From: Oscillospiraceae bacterium
GTDB lineage: Bacteria; Bacillota_A; Clostridia; Oscillospirales; Oscillospiraceae
Direction: 5' to 3'
DNA: 11,576 nucleotides
Assembly (NCBI GenBank): GCA_902789835.1
Contig: CADAPN010000050.1
Span: 1 to 11,576, forward strand
Part shown: in pieces, positions 5,619 through 11,576 of the stretch
Layout: every line of letters starts with the position of its first letter
Numbering within the stretch: the first letter of the stretch is position 1
Notes under the pieces: model-generated
The model's database searches: none
Told to the model about the DNA's origin: nothing
What the model saw: only the letters and a program-made list of their open reading frames with translations
Position numbers and translations under genes: made by a program

Positions 5619-7253
5619 ATGACAGAGAGTGATTATCATAGTATGAATTTTATTTCTTTTCAATTTGCTGCCTTCCTTGTCATTACAGCATGCGTCTACT
5701 ATGCTTTTCCCAAAAAGAAATACCAATGGATTGTCCTGCTGACAGCAAGCTGGGTTTTCTATCTTGCGGCCGGCGTACGATATGCGTTCTATCTCCTGTT
5801 TACGTCTCTGACAAGCTATTTTGCCGCTCTGTGGATTGACCGGACACTGGCGGAATCAAAAGCGCGGCTGAAAGCGAACAAAGAGACCTGGGACAGAGAA
5901 CAGAAGAAGGCGCAGAAAGAGATCACGGGCAGGAAAACGCATCGGATGCTGGCCCTGGTCCTTGTGCTGAATTTCGGTGTTCTGTTCTTCCTGAAATATG
6001 TCCCGACGTTTTTGACTGCAGCCGGAAATCTGTTCGGGTTTTCTGACCTGACCCTCAGAATCGTCCTGCCGCTGGGGATCTCGTTCTACACCTTCCAGGC
6101 AATGGGCTATGTCATTGATGTCTGCCGCGGAGATATCCGGGCAGAACGGAATTTCGGAAAGTATACGCTCTTCGTCAGTTTCTTTCCTCAGCTCCTGCAG
6201 GGGCCGATCAGCCGGTATGACCAGCTGGCGAGTCAGCTTCTGGAAGAGCACCATGCCGACTTTACCCGCATCAAATATGGCCTGGAGCTCGCGCTGTGGG
6301 GCCTGTTCAAAAAGCTGGTGATTGCGGATCACGCTGCCGCGGCGATCCGGACGGTTACGGAGGCCCCGGAAGCGTTCTCCGGGACGACCCTGGGCTTTAC
6401 GGTGCTGCTTTATGCGCTGCAGGTTTATGCGGACTTTTCCGGCGGAATTGATATAGCCCGCGCCGTTGCGCAGGTCCTCGGAATTGACATGATCCAGAAC
6501 TTCCGCCAGCCGTATTTCGCCACAACACTGACGGATTATTGGAACCGCTGGCATATCAGCCTCGGCGCGTGGATGAAGAACTATATCTTCTATCCCATTG
6601 CGCTTTCCAAGACGGCGAACCGCTTTACAAAAGCGGTTAAGAACAGCCGCTTCGGCGGCACAAAAGCGGGCGCCCATATCGCGGTGGTCCTGCCCGGTAC
6701 GGTTGCTTCGCTGATCGTTTTTCTGATCGTGGGTATCTGGCATGGCGCGGGGTGGCGGTATATCCTGTACGGCTTATGGAACGGCGGCGTGATCATGCTT
6801 TCGATTCTTCTCAAGCCATGCTTTGAGCAGGTCAACCGCCTCTGCCGGATCAACACGTCGGCGCTTCCCCATCGCTGTTTTCAGAGTCTTCGTACTTTTT
6901 TCCTGGTTTGCATCGGAAACATTACCGACCTCGCCCGGGGCGGCAGAGAGTGTTTCGTGTGGGTTCGACGGATCTTCCGGGAACAGGACCTTGTCGCGGG
7001 ATGGTATGAGATTCAGAACGGGATCGGCCTTTCATCCCGCGAGTACCTGCTGCTTCTGCTCTCCGGCCTGCTGCTCTTTGCGGTCGGCTTTATCCATGAA
7101 CGGAATCCGCAGACTTCGATCAGGGTAATGCTGGACCAAAAGCCTTTTGCTGTCCGCTGGCTGGTGATCTTCCTTGCGGCGGCGGCCGTCCTTGTTTTCG
7201 GCGCCTACGGCCCCGGATATACCGCAGCAGAGTTTGCATACGTGCAGTTTTAG
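5619..7253 (+). CDS. MBOAT-family membrane O-acyltransferase (DltB/AlgI-like)
   Basis: A 544-residue polytopic membrane protein of the AlgI/DltB/PatA kind, which passes an activated acyl group across the membrane to an extracellular acceptor. MBOAT motifs: 'LPLGISFYTFQAMGYVIDV', 'FFPQLLQGPISRY', 'YADFSGGIDIARA', 'DYWNRWHISLGAWMKNYIFYP' with H312, and the catalytic 'GIWHGAGW' with H375. It ends 'YGPGYTAAEFAYVQF', a usual close for Firmicute members. The family normally begins at MNFISFQF, Met-9 here (5643), so the true start may be 5643. I keep 5619 because a weak GGAA lies 4 nt before it, while 5643 has nothing well spaced. It is longer than classical DltB (about 400 aa) and closer to AlgI-type proteins. 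The SGNH protein starts 10 nt after its stop, indicating tight coupling. Confidence 0.93.
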   Translation: MTESDYHSMNFISFQFAAFLVITACVYYAFPKKKYQWIVLLTASWVFYLAAGVRYAFYLLFTSLTSYFAALWIDRTLAESKARLKANKETWDREQKKAQKEITGRKTHRMLALVLVLNFGVLFFLKYVPTFLTAAGNLFGFSDLTLRIVLPLGISFYTFQAMGYVIDVCRGDIRAERNFGKYTLFVSFFPQLLQGPISRYDQLASQLLEEHHADFTRIKYGLELALWGLFKKLVIADHAAAAIRTVTEAPEAFSGTTLGFTVLLYALQVYADFSGGIDIARAVAQVLGIDMIQNFRQPYFATTLTDYWNRWHISLGAWMKNYIFYPIALSKTANRFTKAVKNSRFGGTKAGAHIAVVLPGTVASLIVFLIVGIWHGAGWRYILYGLWNGGVIMLSILLKPCFEQVNRLCRINTSALPHRCFQSLRTFFLVCIGNITDLARGGRECFVWVRRIFREQDLVAGWYEIQNGIGLSSREYLLLLLSGLLLFAVGFIHERNPQTSIRVMLDQKPFAVRWLVIFLAAAAVLVFGAYGPGYTAAEFAYVQF

Positions 7254-7263
7254 GAGAGAGATT

Positions 7264-8397
7264 ATGACACGTCGAAGAGCTGTGAAGATTCTTTCTCTGG
7301 TGTTGGCCCTCGTCCTGGTTTTCGGTTTTGCACAGATGTATTTCTGGCGCTGCAATTCCCATAACGAACTGAGACTGTATGGCTTCCGAATGGAACAAAA
7401 AGACAGCCTGGATGTCGTGCTCCTGGGGGCCAGTGATATTTATGCCTATTCCGCGCCGCTTGCCTATTCACTTCAGGGCTTTACCAGTTATCCCTATGTG
7501 GTGTCGGCCTGTTCCGTCTGCTTCTGGAAAGTGATGCTGGAAGATATTCTCGCCCATCAGAACCCGAAGCTGATTGTCGTGGAAACAAACGGCGCCTGTT
7601 ATGATACGCAGAGGGAGCTGCATAACAACGGCGCGCTGCACTATATCATGGACAGCATGCCCTTCCGCCTGAAACTGCAGATGATCCGGCCGCTTCTGAC
7701 AGAAGAGAACGACAGCGCGGCGGCCTTCCTGTTTCCGGGATTGAAGTATCATTCCAACTGGAACGATCCGGAGGATATGAAATCCAATTTTTTGAATGTC
7801 CGTATGCTGCAGAGACAGGGGCATGCCATCCTGCGCGGCACGTATACCTCGCGCTATGCAATCGGGCTGCAGTCAGAATCCCGCAATATAGAAAATGACA
7901 GGGCGGAACAACCGCTGGACGCGGAAGCGGAGCAGGCATTGAGAGAATTCCTTGATTTCTGCCGTGAAAAAGATCTGCCGGTTCTGTTTACCTGTTTTCC
8001 GCATCAGATTACCACAGAGGATGATGAGGTCTATCAGAATTTCAAGATGACCAACACCATCGGGAAGATCGTAGACGAGTACGGATTCCCTTTCCTGAAC
8101 ATGGAAACGCTGTCCGATGAAATCGGAATTGACCCGGAGCATGACTACTATAACAGAACACACCTCAATCTCTACGGACAGCAGAAACTCACGGAGTATC
8201 TGGCGCGTTACATTCGAGAAGAGCTCGGCCTTGTCCCGTGGGAACAGGATGCGGAACAAACGCGGGCCTGGGAAGAATCGTCAGACTACTATACCCGTTA
8301 CTGCCGCTACATCGAAGAAGCTCCCACAGACTCGGAGGCGCTGTTCTCAGAGACTTATGATCTTATGAGGGAACTCAGGAAGATGAAAGAGCCATAA
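7264..8397 (+). CDS. Membrane-anchored SGNH/DltD-like extracytoplasmic protein
   Basis: A 377-residue protein with a basic N-terminus (MTRRRAVK) and one hydrophobic segment at about 9-27, then an extracytoplasmic domain, so probably a type II membrane protein. 'DVVLLGASDIYA' (50-61) matches the SGNH block I of DltD/AlgX-like proteins with S57 as nucleophile. 'PKLIVVETNGA' follows, and 'NRTHLNLYGQQKL' carries the block V His (H300). The residue three before this His, normally Asp, is Asn-297, though D294 is close. The ATG at 7264 follows AGGAGAG at good spacing. An upstream in-frame ATG at 7174 lies inside the MBOAT gene and adds a non-family segment, so I reject it. SGNH partners of MBOAT proteins help transfer the acyl group to, or hydrolyse it from, the surface polymer. 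The C-terminal 45 residues are acidic and of unknown role. Confidence 0.82.
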   Translation: MTRRRAVKILSLVLALVLVFGFAQMYFWRCNSHNELRLYGFRMEQKDSLDVVLLGASDIYAYSAPLAYSLQGFTSYPYVVSACSVCFWKVMLEDILAHQNPKLIVVETNGACYDTQRELHNNGALHYIMDSMPFRLKLQMIRPLLTEENDSAAAFLFPGLKYHSNWNDPEDMKSNFLNVRMLQRQGHAILRGTYTSRYAIGLQSESRNIENDRAEQPLDAEAEQALREFLDFCREKDLPVLFTCFPHQITTEDDEVYQNFKMTNTIGKIVDEYGFPFLNMETLSDEIGIDPEHDYYNRTHLNLYGQQKLTEYLARYIREELGLVPWEQDAEQTRAWEESSDYYTRYCRYIEEAPTDSEALFSETYDLMRELRKMKEP

Positions 8398-8468
8398 GAC
8401 AGCCGGGCAGACACGAAATGGGCTCGGAATGCCGGAGAATACCGAAAGAAAGAACAGGATGACAGCTT
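8398..8468 (+). other. Intra-operon spacer
   Basis: These 71 nt separate the SGNH gene from the adenylation gene. No promoter, terminator or ORF is seen. An AGGATG sequence near its end probably serves as ribosome binding site for the next gene. Confidence 0.4.
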
Positions 8469-9968
8469 ATGTATTCTTGTGTGTTAGATCGCTTTACGCA
8501 TGTTCCGCCGGAACGTGTATTGTATAAAGATGAGTTCAGCAGCCTCACATGGGGAGCGTTCCAAGCGTCTTCGGATGCGATTGGGACATATCTTGCCGGT
8601 CTGATCGGACCTGTAGCTCCCGTGGCGGTCATGACCGGGCGGCATGTCTGGACACCGGCCTGCTTCCTGGGTGTTGTCAAGGCCGGCTGCTTTTATGCGC
8701 CGATGGACGGAGATCTGCCCAAAGCAAGACTTGACCAGATGCTCGGAGTCGTTCAGGCAGCGGTGATGCTGGTTGACCGGGCTCACTTGAAAACCGCGAA
8801 GGAACTGGATTTTCACGGTGAGATTGTTGTGATGGAGGACATTCTCCAAACACCTGTCGATCCGGAACTGCTTTTCTCCCGGAAATCTGCGATGACGGCC
8901 ACATCCCCGCTGTATGTGATCTTCACCTCCGGCTCTTCCGGAATCCCCAAGGGCGTTATTACCTCTCATGAGTCCTTGATCTGCTACATCGACGCGGTGA
9001 TCAAAGTGCTGCACATCGATGAATCGGATGTTTTGGGAAGTCAGTCTCCTCTGGATTATATTGCCGCGATTCGGGACATTTATATTCCGCTGTTTACAGG
9101 CGCCTCGACCTATATTATCCCCAAAAACGAATTTGCCATCCCCGGACAACTCTTTGAAACGCTGAACAGGGAACGGGTCTCGACGATCTGCTGGAGCGTC
9201 GCGGGGGTGGAGCTCCCGGCCAAACTTGGAGCATTCGAGCTGGGCAAGCCGCAGTATCTGAAAAAGCTTTGCTTCTCCGGTTCTGTCATACACTGCAAGT
9301 ATCTGAAAATCTGGCAGGAGAATCTTCCCGATGTGATGTATGTCAATCAGTATGGGCCTACGGAAGCCACCGCGTCCTGCACCTACTATATCGTGGATCA
9401 TCCGGTATCGGAGGACACGGTTCTCCCGATCGGCGTTCCTTATGAGAATTACCGCATCCTTCTGCTCAATGAGGATGACACGGCAACACCTCCCGGTGAG
9501 ATTGGGGAGATCTGCGTCAGCGGACCGATTCTGGCACTGGGATATTACGGGAACCGGGCATATACCGAAAAGGCATTCCTTCAGAATCCGCTGAATCCTT
9601 ATTACCGGGAACTGATCTATAAAACCGGTGATCTGGGACGATTTGACGAAAAAGGACTTCTTGAGTTCCATGGAAGAAAAGACCGACAGATCAAGCATAT
9701 GGGACATAGAATCGAACTGAGCGAAATTGAGGAAACAGCTGGCAGAATAGACGGCGTTCAGGACTGCTGTGCTCTGTATGACAGGGACCGGGAGCTCTTG
9801 TATCTGTTCTATACGGGGACAGCCTCTTCAAAAGAGATTGTGCTGTATTTTCGTCAGAATATGCCCTCCTACATGGCACCCAGAAAGACGGTCAGGCTTG
9901 ATGAATTGCCGCGGCTGCCGAACGGGAAAACAGATATGCAGACGTTAAAACAATATTTTCATTCATAA
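8469..9968 (+). CDS. Stand-alone amino-acid adenylation enzyme (DltA-like, AMP-forming carrier-protein ligase)
   Basis: A 499-residue cytosolic enzyme, the size of DltA, expected to activate an acid with ATP and load it on the carrier protein encoded next. ANL motifs: A3 'TSGSSGIPKG' at 153-162 (ATP loop), A5 'YGPTEA' at 295-300, A7 'TGDLGRF' with D388, A8 'GRKDRQIKHMGHRIELSEIE' with the hinge region, and A10 'PNGKTD' with the catalytic K487. The A4 region reads 'SPLDYIAAIRDIYIP'. The Asp that grips the alpha-amino group in amino-acid A domains is either shifted by a two-residue insertion (D196) or replaced, so the substrate may not be bound like D-Ala in DltA. It lacks condensation and thiolation domains. 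The stop is 11 nt before the carrier gene. The substrate cannot be named from sequence. Confidence 0.9.
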   Translation: MYSCVLDRFTHVPPERVLYKDEFSSLTWGAFQASSDAIGTYLAGLIGPVAPVAVMTGRHVWTPACFLGVVKAGCFYAPMDGDLPKARLDQMLGVVQAAVMLVDRAHLKTAKELDFHGEIVVMEDILQTPVDPELLFSRKSAMTATSPLYVIFTSGSSGIPKGVITSHESLICYIDAVIKVLHIDESDVLGSQSPLDYIAAIRDIYIPLFTGASTYIIPKNEFAIPGQLFETLNRERVSTICWSVAGVELPAKLGAFELGKPQYLKKLCFSGSVIHCKYLKIWQENLPDVMYVNQYGPTEATASCTYYIVDHPVSEDTVLPIGVPYENYRILLLNEDDTATPPGEIGEICVSGPILALGYYGNRAYTEKAFLQNPLNPYYRELIYKTGDLGRFDEKGLLEFHGRKDRQIKHMGHRIELSEIEETAGRIDGVQDCCALYDRDRELLYLFYTGTASSKEIVLYFRQNMPSYMAPRKTVRLDELPRLPNGKTDMQTLKQYFHS

Positions 9969-9979
9969 GGAGAAACACA

Positions 9980-10210
9980 ATGGAAGAATTAATGGAAATC
10001 CTGGAGAATCTGAGACCGGATGTTGATTTCGAGAAGGAAACTGCACTTGTAACCGACGGCATCCTCGAATCTTTTGATATTGTGGCATTGGTGGGGGAAC
10101 TCGATGAGGCATTTGATATTGAAATCAAACCAAACCATCTGATTCCGGAGAATTTTAATTCGGTCAATGCAATCTGGGCTCTGGTAGAAAAGCTCCGGGA
10201 TGAATGGTGA
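9980..10210 (+). CDS. Acyl/aminoacyl carrier protein (DltC-like)
   Basis: A 76-residue acidic helical protein. 'GILESFDIVALVGELDEAFDIEI' is the carrier-protein signature, and S31 is the phosphopantetheine site. The residue before the serine is Glu rather than the usual Asp (DSL/DSF becomes ESF). The length equals DltC and other short carriers. The AAGGAG before the ATG is an ideal ribosome binding site. It sits between the adenylation gene (11 nt upstream) and the decarboxylase gene, whose start overlaps its last codons. It is thus placed to receive the adenylated acid, present it to the decarboxylase and hand it to the MBOAT. A fatty-acid ACP role is unlikely in this context. No phosphopantetheinyl transferase gene is in the window. 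Confidence 0.88.
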   Translation: MEELMEILENLRPDVDFEKETALVTDGILESFDIVALVGELDEAFDIEIKPNHLIPENFNSVNAIWALVEKLRDEW

Positions 10211-11412
10211 TGGATTCGATCGGATTACATGAGTGCCTGAGGACACTTGATACGCCATCTTACTTGTTTGACCTCGATCTGTTTTCCGAGCGGGTCAAAC
10301 TGGTGCGGTCCTATTTCGGCCCGCAGACTTCACTTTGTTTTTCGATCAAGGCAAATCCGTTTCTTGTGGGGTTCTTGCCGGATGAAATCGATAAGCTGGA
10401 GGTCTGCAGTCCCGGCGAACTGACGATCTGTGAAAAAACCGGGGTCCCGATGGAAAAAGTCATCTTCTCCGGTGTTCATAAATCCATACGGGATATTGAA
10501 CGCGCGGCAGAGGACGGCGTAGGCCTGTTTACTGCCGAGAGCCGACTGCATCTGGACATGCTCAACACGGTCGGTCTGAAACAAGGACGGGCTCTTCCGA
10601 CTCTGATCCGGGTAACGGATGTAAAGGGCGGAAGTCAGTTCGGCGTGGATGAAGCGGAATTATTCCGTGCCTTGTCGGAGAGAGAAGCATATCCGGGGGT
10701 TCAGATTGTCGGTCTTCATTATTTTACCGGTACCCAGAAACGGAAAGGGAAAAAGATTGTTGAAGAACTGGACTATCTCACAGAGCTGGTTCGGAGACTT
10801 CGGGATGAACTTCACTTTGAAACCGGCCGGGTTGAATATGGGACCGGACTGGCAGTAGATTATTTCAGCGATGATGCGGACAACGCCGAAGAGCTCCGCC
10901 TTTCGGAAATATCCGATCGGATTCGGACGTTCGCCGGGGAAATGAACCTTACGGTGGAGATGGGAAGGTTTTTTTCCGCCCCATGCGGGTATTATTTCAC
11001 GAGCGTTGTGGACACGAAAACAAACTGCGGCATCGATTACGCAATCGCAGATGGCGGCATGAATCACCTGAAATATGACGGACAGCTGCAGGGAATGCAG
11101 ATTCCGGAGATCATCCATATAAAACCGAACGAGGCATCGAAACCCGGTACAGATGCGAAAAAATGGACGATCTGCGGCAGCCTCTGCACCACAGGAGACA
11201 TTTTGGCAAGAAATGTTGAACTGCGCAATCTGGAAGTCGGAGATGTTCTGGCTTTTGGCAGAACGGGAGCCTATTCTGTCACGGAGGGAATCGCGCTGTT
11301 CCTCAGCCGCGAGATTCCTGCGGCTGCGGTCTGCTCGAAGAAAGACGGGCTGAAGCTTGTGAGAGCTGAACTCCCGACAGATCAATTCAACACGGTGACC
11401 TGCCGGGAATGA
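10204..11412 (+). CDS. Fold-type III PLP-dependent decarboxylase, possibly carrier-protein-dependent (BtrK-like)
   Basis: 402 residues of the Orn/Lys/Arg/DAP decarboxylase family 2 (TIM barrel plus beta domain). The PLP lysine is K49 in 'SIKANP'. 'GLHYFTGTQ' at 170-178 is the HxHxGSQ-like loop, with the second His (the residue stacking on PLP in ornithine and DAP decarboxylases) replaced by F174. 'EMGR' at 252-255, 'GSLCTTGD' with C328 and D332, and 'GAYSV' with Y357 complete the site. Its start overlaps the carrier gene: ATG 10204, or ATG 10210 as TGATG with the carrier stop, so the two are translationally coupled. Free DAP decarboxylase is unlikely in this operon. Relatives such as BtrK (butirosin) and the decarboxylase of exosortase-A loci sit beside carrier and ligase genes, and BtrK acts on carrier-bound glutamate. 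I infer a carrier-bound amino acid substrate here. Confidence 0.85.
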   Translation: MVMDSIGLHECLRTLDTPSYLFDLDLFSERVKLVRSYFGPQTSLCFSIKANPFLVGFLPDEIDKLEVCSPGELTICEKTGVPMEKVIFSGVHKSIRDIERAAEDGVGLFTAESRLHLDMLNTVGLKQGRALPTLIRVTDVKGGSQFGVDEAELFRALSEREAYPGVQIVGLHYFTGTQKRKGKKIVEELDYLTELVRRLRDELHFETGRVEYGTGLAVDYFSDDADNAEELRLSEISDRIRTFAGEMNLTVEMGRFFSAPCGYYFTSVVDTKTNCGIDYAIADGGMNHLKYDGQLQGMQIPEIIHIKPNEASKPGTDAKKWTICGSLCTTGDILARNVELRNLEVGDVLAFGRTGAYSVTEGIALFLSREIPAAAVCSKKDGLKLVRAELPTDQFNTVTCRE

Positions 11413-11466
11413 GATGCCTTACACATACACACGGTTAAATGGTATACACAGCGTGGCGTGAGCCAT

Positions 11467-11523
11467 AAAAAATAGAATCAGAGCAGTACCCCTCCCACGG
11501 CGGAAAGGTGCTGCTCTGATTCT
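11467..11523 (-). terminator. Terminator between converging genes, best for the minus strand
   Basis: A 17-bp stem, 11474-11490 with 11507-11523, contains one G-T wobble. On the minus strand it is followed by six T (plus A-run 11467-11472), a full intrinsic terminator for a gene coming from the right. In the plus direction the stem is followed only by GTTTC, so it would be a weaker terminator for the Dlt-like operon. Confidence 0.75.
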
Positions 11524-11549
11524 GTTTCGGAAAGTAAAGCCGGAACGGA

Positions 11550-11576
11550 TCAGGTGTTGATCTCCAGCATCTGCTC
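11550..11576 (-). CDS. Possible C-terminal end of a minus-strand gene (partial)
   Basis: The minus strand reads EQMLEINT and then TGA (plus 11550-11552), followed 27 nt later by a strong minus-strand terminator. Eight codons cannot identify a protein; the call rests on the terminator orientation. Confidence 0.3.
   Translation of the reverse strand, partial: EQMLEINT

Noticed and set aside
7174..7263. 30-residue N-terminal extension of the SGNH protein from an earlier ATG
   Set aside because: It overlaps the MBOAT coding sequence, while the ATG at 7264 has an AGGAGAG box and starts directly with a signal-anchor pattern.
8484..9707. A 407-codon open frame on the minus strand
   Set aside because: Opposite the adenylation gene, which has all ANL motifs in order; the reverse frame shows no motif.
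1..11576. CRISPR array, tRNA or rRNA genes, insertion sequence
   Set aside because: No regularly spaced direct repeats, no cloverleaf or rRNA-like sequence, and no transposase motif were seen on either strand.

Overview
The window looks like a chromosome piece from an anaerobic Firmicute of the Clostridia (Lachnospiraceae/Oscillospiraceae type). This rests on AGGAGG-type ribosome binding sites, near-consensus TTGACA/TATAAT promoters with 17-nt spacers, a moderately GC-rich core, and the protein types. No species can be named from the sequence. The first ~1.2 kb is visibly more AT-rich and gene-poor than the rest and reads like accessory DNA.

Layout. (1) 1-445, + strand: the 3' end of a DUF4268-like gene, then a small ribbon-helix-helix protein. 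(2) 446-1239: no clear protein gene, but a compact unit with a strong promoter (633-661), a foldable ~140-nt body and an intrinsic terminator (807-853), probably a small RNA; then a strong hairpin at 1030-1080. (3) 1240-2564, - strand: cysK (O-acetylserine sulfhydrylase) behind a 330-nt leader. The leader has its own promoter, a 26-codon peptide with four Cys and five Met codons, and a terminator between the peptide and cysK. This is the layout of a leader-peptide transcription attenuator sensing cysteine (or Cys/Met) supply. (4) 2703-3458, - strand: a WalJ/YycJ-type metallo-beta-lactamase-fold hydrolase, divergent from (5) 3768-5519, + strand: a membrane HAMP/PP2C (RsbU/SpoIIE-type) serine phosphatase. 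(6) 5567-11523, + strand: a five-gene operon of MBOAT acyltransferase, membrane-anchored SGNH protein, stand-alone adenylation enzyme, carrier protein and fold-type III PLP decarboxylase. (7) At the right edge, a minus-strand gene appears to end at 11550, and a terminator between the converging genes serves it.

How the genes fit together. The five-gene operon has the functional parts of a dlt (D-alanylation) system: DltA-like activation, DltC-like carrier, DltB-like membrane transfer and a DltD-like SGNH partner. It adds a PLP decarboxylase translationally coupled to the carrier protein. In butirosin biosynthesis, BtrK (same fold type) decarboxylates glutamate while it is bound to the carrier BtrI. 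By analogy this operon may load an acidic amino acid on the carrier, decarboxylate it there, and transfer the resulting amino-acyl group to a cell-surface polymer. The substrate and acceptor are inference. The two most unusual items are this Dlt-like/decarboxylase operon and the cysteine-rich attenuator leader of cysK.
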